Positions 59,013 to 64,000 of a stretch of 64,000 nucleotides of DNA are shown here, one piece after another. This DNA is from Mesorhizobium loti (GTDB lineage Bacteria; Pseudomonadota; Alphaproteobacteria; Rhizobiales; Rhizobiaceae). A program made the translations under genes and the position numbers. The first letter of the stretch is position 1; each line of letters starts with the position of its first letter. A model generated the notes under the pieces. It did not search any database and was not told the origin of the DNA. It saw nothing but the letters and a program-made list of their open reading frames with translations. The stretch spans positions 1 to 64,000 of the forward strand of contig NZ_LPWA01000175.1 in assembly GCF_001510895.1 (NCBI RefSeq), given 5' to 3'.

Positions 59013-60439
59013 TCAGTGAGTTTCCGACCCGACATAGGCAATCCGCAGCATGTTGGTCGATCCGGGCGTCCTGAGCGGCACGCCGGCGGTGATGATGACG
59101 CGGTCGCCGGGCTTGCCGAAGCCTTCGTCGAGAGCGATGCGGCAGGCGCGGTCGACCATGTCGTCGAGGTCCGTGGCATCCTCCGAGACGACGCAATGCG
59201 TGCCCCACAAAAGCGACAGCCGGCGCGCCGTGTTGACGATCGGCGACAGCGCCACGATCGGCACCTGCGGGCGCTCGCGCGCGGCGCGCAGGCCGGTGGT
59301 GCCGGAGGCGGTGTAGGTGATGATGGCCGACAGTTTCAGCGTCTCGGCGATCTCGCGCGCGGCGAGCGAGATGGCGTCCGCCCCGGTCGCTTCCGGCTCG
59401 GAGCGCTGGGCGTTGATGATGCCGGCATAGGTGGGGTCGGTTTCGACCTTGGTCGCGATGCGGTTCATCATGGCGACCGCCTCGACCGGATAGGCACCGG
59501 CGGCGGATTCGGCCGAAAGCATGATCGCGTCCGCGCCCTCGAACACGGCGATCGACACGTCGGAGACCTCGGCGCGTGTCGGCACAGGTGCGGTGATCAT
59601 CGATTCCAGCATTGGGTGGCGATCACCACCGGCTTGCCGGCGCGGCGCGCCGCGCGCGTGATCTGCTTCTGGATGCCGGGCACGGCTTCCAGCGGCATCT
59701 CGACGCCGAGATCGCCGCGGGCGACCATCAGCGCATCCGACAGTTCGATAATCTCGGGCAGGCGGGCCACCGCTTGCGGCTTCTCGATCTTGGCCATGAT
59801 CAGCGCCCGGCCGCGCGCGATCTTGCGGGCTTCGGCCAAATCCTCAGGCCGCTGCACGAAGGACAGCGCCACCCAGTCGACGCTTGCCGCCAGCACCGCG
59901 TCGAGATCGGCGCGATCCTTCTCGGTCAGCGCGCCGACCGGCAGATCGGTGTCGGGCAGGCTGACGCCCTTCTTGTCGGAAATGCTGGTGCCGGCGACGA
60001 CCGTGCAGGTGATCGACTTGCCGTCGCTCTTCAGTGCCTTGAGCTCCAGCTTGCCATCGTCGATCAAAAGACGGTGACCGGCCTCGACCGAGCTCAGGAT
60101 TTCCGGATGCGGCAGATAGACCCGTTTCGACGTGCCAGGTTCCGGATTGTCGTCGAGCGTGAAGGTTTGGCCGGCTGTCAGCGCTTCCTTGACATTGGCG
60201 AACTTGCCGACCCTGAGCTTCGGGCCCTGCAGGTCGGCGAGAATGCCGATCGGCCGGCCGACGGCCGCCTCGACGGCGCGGATGCGGCCGACCAGCGTGC
60301 GCATCAGCTCGTGGTCGGTATGGCTCATATTGATGCGGAAGACATCGGCCCCTGCTTCGAAAAGCTTCTTCAGCATCTCTTCGGACGAGGAAGCCGGACC
60401 GATGGTGGCGAGGATCTTGACCTTGCGGTTACGTCTCAT
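59013..60439 (-). CDS. pyk: Pyruvate kinase, frameshifted in this sequence
   Basis: The restored length is 475 residues. KVKILATIGPASSSEEMLKKLFEAGADVFRINMSH, LADLQGPKLRVG and MVARGDLGVEMPLEAVPGIQKQ identify the catalytic domain. The frame breaks near 59612 (ACCCAATGC for ACCCAGATGC), and the second half resumes as MLESMITAPVPTRAEVSD. The C-domain ends with the regulatory VIITAGVPLRTPGSTNMLRIAYVG. The start overlaps the DUF1036 stop (ATGA). It makes ATP and pyruvate in lower glycolysis. Confidence 0.95.
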
Positions 60440-60953
60440 TGACTGTTCGTTCCCGGGGCGGGGGTCGCTGGCGCGCCTCCCGTTGCGGGCTCGTCGGTCA
60501 GCTGGACCATCCAGCTCGCCTGCTCGCCCGTGTCATATTCCTGAAATCCGGCGCGCTGGAAGCCCCGGGCGACGCAATCATTCACGCCGGCAATCTTGAA
60601 CTCTTTTTCGGCCACGCACATGTTGATCGGGCCGTCCCACGCCCGCCGCGCTCGGCGTCTTCTGCATAAAGATAGTAAAACCTTGATGACAGCGGCCCCT
60701 CGATCAGCGTCTTGCAGGTCGACCCTTCGATGTGCCACCAGCCCTCGGTGATCCAGCCGGCCTTGGCGCGATAGCCGATGCCGACGCCGACCAGGTTTTG
60801 TGTCGCGTTGCAGACGCGGAAGTCGGCGCGCGCCGGCGAGGTCGCAGCAATCGCGCACAGGCCCGCCAGCATGATCAGGAGCGGCGGGGTCAGGCGCTTG
60901 CGCAGCCTGCCGGCAGAACCCATTCCAAATCCCTTCGCGAACCACATCTGCAT
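60436..60953 (-). CDS. DUF1036 secreted protein, frameshifted in this sequence
   Basis: The restored length is about 172 residues. It has a signal peptide (TPPLLIMLAGLCAIAATSPARA), the DUF1036 core DFRVCNATQNLVGVGIGYRAKAGWITEGWWHIEGSTCKTLIEG and, after one missing C near 60643, AWDGPINMCVAEKEFKIAGVNDC. It lies upstream of and is translationally coupled to pyk, an order conserved in Rhizobiales. The function is unknown. Confidence 0.88.
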
Positions 60954-61036
60954 CTCTCGAAGCCCTTTTCAGCAAACTCCGGGCGCATGTCAACGCGCCG
61001 TTTTGTTCAATTCCAATCGATTTAGAGAGGCCCGAC

Positions 61037-61140
61037 GCATGACCCCGAAAATCGGAATCGATTTTCGGAAAGGATCATGCGCCAAAACCAAAGTGCTACA
61101 GCGTCCTTTGCGCGTCCAAGAGGACGCGCGGCGCTGTAGG
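61037..61140. repeat. Family C palindromic repeat, copy 2
   Basis: CATGACCCCGAAAATCGGAATCG with GATTTTCGGAAAGGATCATG, then AAAGTGCTACAGCGTCC and CGCGGCGCTGTAG forming a second hairpin. The remaining gap bases 61141-61272 contain no clear gene. Confidence 0.65.
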
Positions 61141-61272
61141 CGCGCGGGTTGCCGCCCATTCGGGATTTTTTGCAGAAACCGTGGCCAAACAACGGCATTG
61201 CGCCTGCGTCCTCTTCGTGGAATGACGATACCACTCCTGCCCGGATGCCAGCGACCAGACCGTTTTCAGCCG

Positions 61273-62070
61273 ATGACCCGATCCACAGTTTTTGCGCCTT
61301 TCGAGATCGTCGAGGGCGACCGCAAGAAAGGCATCGTGCTTCTGGCCGATCACGCCCGCCGCGACCTGCCGGACGAGTATGGCAGCCTCGGCCTGCCGGC
61401 GGCGGAGTTCGAGCGCCACATCGCCTATGACATCGGCGTCGAGACGGTGACGCGCGAGCTCGCGGCGGCGCTCGATGCGCCGGCCGTGCTTGCCGGCTTC
61501 TCGCGGCTTCTGATCGACCCCAATCGCGGCGAGGACGACCCGACGCTGATCCGCCAGCTCTATGACGGCACCATCGTGCCTGGGAATTATCCCATGGCCG
61601 CCGAGGAGCGGGAGAAGCGGCTAGATGGTTTCTACCGGCCTTACCACGACGCCGTCGGCGCGATGATTTCTTCGGTGGCGCACGCCTCCGGCAAAGCGCC
61701 GTTCATCTTCTCGGTGCATTCCTTCACCCCGCGCATGCAAGGCTTCATCCGCCCTTGGCATGTCGGCATCCTGTGGGACCGGGACGACCGCGTGGCACGG
61801 CCGCTGATCGACATGCTGGCCGAAGACAAGGCGCTCGTCGTCGGCGACAACGAACCCTATGACGGCGCGCTGCGCGGCGACACCATGTTCCGCCACGCCA
61901 TCGTCAACGGCTATGCCCATGCGCTGATCGAGATCCGCCAGGACTTGATCGCCGACCGCGCCGGCGCCCTCGCATGGGCGGAGCGGCTGGCCCCGATCGT
62001 TGACGCCATCGACCGCCGTGCCGATATACACCAGGTGAAAATGTTCGGCTCGCGCACCGGGCCGGTGTGA
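61273..62070 (+). CDS. N-formylglutamate amidohydrolase-family protein
   Basis: This 265-residue protein has VLLADHARRDLPDEYGSLGLPAAEFERHIAYDIGVE, LIDPNRGEDD, SVHSFTPRMQG and ALIEIRQDLIAD. The zinc-binding and catalytic pattern of HutG-type N-formylglutamate amidohydrolases is visible. It may hydrolyse N-formylglutamate or another amide; there is no hut context here. Its stop overlaps a GTG reading of the DUF1244 gene. Confidence 0.9.
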   Translation: MTRSTVFAPFEIVEGDRKKGIVLLADHARRDLPDEYGSLGLPAAEFERHIAYDIGVETVTRELAAALDAPAVLAGFSRLLIDPNRGEDDPTLIRQLYDGTIVPGNYPMAAEEREKRLDGFYRPYHDAVGAMISSVAHASGKAPFIFSVHSFTPRMQGFIRPWHVGILWDRDDRVARPLIDMLAEDKALVVGDNEPYDGALRGDTMFRHAIVNGYAHALIEIRQDLIADRAGALAWAERLAPIVDAIDRRADIHQVKMFGSRTGPV

Positions 62071-62099
62071 CGGGCCTCAAGCCCACGGAGTTCCATGCA

Positions 62100-62408
62100 A
62101 TGGCCGAACTCAGCGACGAACAGAAACGCGATTTCGAGGCCGCCGCCTTCCGCCGGCTGGTCGATCACCTGCGCGAGCGCGGCGACGTCCAGAACATCGA
62201 CCTGATGAACCTCGCCGGCTTCTGCCGCAACTGCCTGTCCAACTGGTATCGCGAGGCCGCCGAGGCCGACGGCGTCGCGCTGTCGAAGGACGAGTCGCGC
62301 GAGATCATCTACGGCATGCCCTATGCCGAATGGCAGGCGCTCAACCAGACCGAGGCGTCCGAGGCCAAGAAGGCCGAGTTCGAGGCGAGGCGGCCGAAGG
62401 ATCACTAG
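62100..62408 (+). CDS. DUF1244 family protein
   Basis: This 102-residue protein has DFEAAAFRRLVDHLRERGDVQNIDLMNLAGFCRNCLSNWYREAA and ESREIIYGMPYAEWQAL, the DUF1244 signature. It has a pair of cysteines (FCRNC) that may bind metal. The start is ATG 62100 with GGAG 11 bp upstream, or GTG 62067 overlapping the previous stop. It is co-transcribed with the amidohydrolase. Confidence 0.9.
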   Translation: MAELSDEQKRDFEAAAFRRLVDHLRERGDVQNIDLMNLAGFCRNCLSNWYREAAEADGVALSKDESREIIYGMPYAEWQALNQTEASEAKKAEFEARRPKDH

Positions 62409-62512
62409 AGCAATTCCAGGAAAAGTGTGTAACGGTTTTCCGTCCGGAATTGCGTCAAAACAAAGAGATGGAGCGGTTCGCCGTTTCCGAGAAACGGTGA
62501 AATGCTCTAACG
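62407..62512. repeat. Family B palindromic repeat, copy 6 (full two-hairpin form)
   Basis: AGCAATTCCAGGAAAAGTGT and CCGTCCGGAATTGC, then AGCGGTTCGCCGTTTC and GAAACGGTGAAATGCTCT. It overlaps the last bases of the DUF1244 stop. Confidence 0.75.
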
Positions 62513-62538
62513 GGGGCCTCGATCCCGCGTTGAGGCCC

Positions 62539-63129
62539 CTACCCTCGGCCCAGCGCTATGGCTGACCCCGTGAACGGCAGCACCAGATCATAACCGGTCG
62601 GCGGCGGCACGACGGGCGTGGCTGCGGCGGTGCCGAACTGGGTGATGCCCTTACCGATATGGTGCGCGAGATCGTGGCGACCGCCGCCGAACTCAAATGC
62701 GCTGCTGCCGACCATACGCGCTGAGAACACGTTGGTGCCGACCAGTTGCACCATAGCCGTACCAGCCGAGACTGCGACCGTCGTGCCCGCCACCAGGCCA
62801 GTACGGCGGAAGGTGGCGATACGTTCGCCTTGCTCGAACGAAGCCGGATCGTCGAATGTCCCCATCGGCCGGCGCTGCAGATAAAGCGAGAACTCCCCCA
62901 CCGGGTCGAGCCCGAGCGACAGCGCGCCGTTCTCAATCTCTTGGGCCTTGAATGGCCTTGCGGCGAAGGTGAAATGCGCGGTCGTCTCGGCGCGCTTGCC
63001 GTCGAACAGCGGCACGTCGAGGAAAGGTAGATGCAGGAAATATCCGTAGTCGGCCACTGCGCCATCCTTGGCGCGATAGAAGCGGCCGGTAGCATACCAG
63101 GCGAGTTCGGCGGGAAGCAGAGCGGTCAT
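62539..63129 (-). CDS. Hypothetical protein, all-beta character
   Basis: This 196-residue protein has no recognised family. It starts MTALLPAELAWYATGRFYRA and contains many strand-like segments (AHFTFAARPFKAQEIENGALSLGLDPVG, TTVAVSAGTAMVQLVGTNVF). There is no signal peptide or TM. The C-terminus GYDLVLPFTGSAIALGRG is glycine-rich. It is convergent with DUF1244. Confidence 0.65.
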   Translation of the reverse strand: MTALLPAELAWYATGRFYRAKDGAVADYGYFLHLPFLDVPLFDGKRAETTAHFTFAARPFKAQEIENGALSLGLDPVGEFSLYLQRRPMGTFDDPASFEQGERIATFRRTGLVAGTTVAVSAGTAMVQLVGTNVFSARMVGSSAFEFGGGRHDLAHHIGKGITQFGTAAATPVVPPPTGYDLVLPFTGSAIALGRG

Positions 63130-63305
63130 GCGGGGTCCTGAGTGTTTGGGAACGGGCGCTACGACTGTGCCGCGTTCTGGTGCGGACGGGAAGCGCCGCA
63201 TCGCTGACGCGGCTTGGCCCAAGCACTTTCGACCGGGAGTGCTTGACTGCTGATTGAATCGATCTAATTTGCCGCGCAAGCCATCGGCGTAGCGGACTTC
63301 AGGGC

Positions 63306-64000
63306 ATGAGCGCGCAAACCAAAATGCAGGCCGCGATCCACGGCCGCTGGGCCGTTGCCGGCATTTTCCTTGCCAATGGCTTCCTCACCGGCAGCTGGGC
63401 GCCGCAGATCCCGGTGTTCCTCACCCGGCTGGACATCTCGAAATTCACGCTCGGCCTGCTGATCCTGTTGTTCGGCGTCGGCGCGGTGATGGCGATGACC
63501 TGGTGCGGCCATCTCATTTCCAGGCACGGTTCGCGCACCGTGGTACGTTGGGCGGCAGCTTCGGCCTGCTGGTCGTGGCGCTTGCGCCCAACGTGCCGCT
63601 GGCGGCAATCGCCATGCTTCTCTTCGGCGGCTCGATCGGCGGCATGGACGTCGCCATGAACTCCAACGCCGTGGTGGTGGAAAGGAGATTGTCCCGCGCC
63701 ATCATGTCGTCCTCGCATGGCTTCTGGAGCCTCGGCGGCTTCGCCGGCGGCGCGCTCGGCGGCTACTCGATCCAGAACTACGGCTACCTTGCGCATGCGA
63801 TCGCGGTGACCGCGATCGCTTTCGCCGTCATCGCCTTTGCTATTCGTTACCTCATCGCGGAAGGAAAGCCTCAAGCTGCCGAGCATCACAAATTCGCGCT
63901 GCCGCGGCGCGCGATCGTCTACCTGGTCGGCTTGATGGCGCTGCTCACCATGGTCTCCGAGGGCGCGGTGCTCGACTGGGCGGCGCTCTACCTTCACCAG
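63306..64000 (+). CDS. MFS transporter, partial at the window edge and frameshifted
   Basis: The N-terminal part (HGRWAVAGIFLANGFLTGSWAPQIPVFLTRLDISKFTLGLLILLFGVGAVMAM) has MFS helices 1-2. The frame breaks near 63551 (TTGGGCGG for TTGGGGCGG) and resumes with GGSFGLLVVALAPNVPLAAIAMLLFGGSIGGMDVAMNSNAVVVERR, a DVAMN motif seen in sugar/efflux MFS proteins. It continues beyond the window. The substrate is unknown. Confidence 0.85.

Noticed and set aside
1..64000. CRISPR array, prophage or integrative element
   Set aside because: No regularly spaced repeats, no phage structural genes, no integrase; the single tRNA gene shows no attached duplicate end.

Overview
The window looks like a chromosomal segment of a Mesorhizobium-like alphaproteobacterium (Phyllobacteriaceae/Rhizobiales). 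The evidence is high GC, the block zapA, DUF4164, tkt, gap, pgk, fba, the pair DUF1036-pyk followed by formylglutamate amidohydrolase and DUF1244, many DUF1127/DUF465/DUF1192-type small proteins, and several families of short palindromic intergenic repeats. Most of it is housekeeping DNA with accessory patches. No rRNA, CRISPR array, prophage or complete insertion sequence is visible. Only the last codons of an IS481-type transposase lie at the left edge.

Layout. 0-5 kb: transposase tail, a GST with a histone-like tail, a VOC protein, small exported and membrane proteins, an orphan HTH antitoxin-like gene, and a NarL-type two-component pair. 5-10.3 kb: mscL, DUF2853, YidB, then a compact three-gene unit (coiled-coil protein, one-pass inner-membrane protein with a C-terminal OmpA domain, Ras-like small GTPase). 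10.3-16 kb: tRNA-Glu, VOC, rluD, rpoH, peroxiredoxin, zapA. 16-24 kb: central carbon metabolism (tkt, gap, pgk, fba) with a K+/H+ antiporter between gap and pgk. 24-35 kb: DUF899, SGNH hydrolase, a WYL regulator with two operator-like palindromes, TrcR, a quinone oxidoreductase, an MFS protein, ArsR/SRPBCC/GST and HxlR/hydrolase pairs. 35-46 kb: rpmF, mtgA, ispA, LysR with two SDRs and a tautomerase, a hybrid kinase, a lytic transglycosylase and ispG. 46-52.5 kb: an IclR-controlled amino-acid-type ABC importer with a Tat-exported binding protein, RidA and a SelA-like PLP enzyme. 52.5-64 kb: LysR/SDR, purE-purK, rpmJ, a TPR protein, a hydrolase, pyk-DUF1036, an amidohydrolase, DUF1244 and a partial MFS gene.

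Most notable observations: (1) the GTPase/OmpA/coiled-coil unit at 7569-10295, which looks like a GTPase-controlled cell-envelope device; (2) a two-palindrome regulatory element with a constant 22-bp period at three promoters (2422, 3309, 7234), probably the target of the adjacent response regulator; (3) WYL-regulator operators CTGACA-N6-TGTCAG; (4) a roughly 125-nt hairpin repeat that sits directly after stop codons and shows compensatory base changes; (5) eleven inferred single-base deletions in otherwise intact genes, including tkt, ispG and pyk, which point to sequence error rather than biology.

Gene starts were chosen from Shine-Dalgarno (SD) spacing and family length. All functional names rest on motif recognition by eye, not on database searches.
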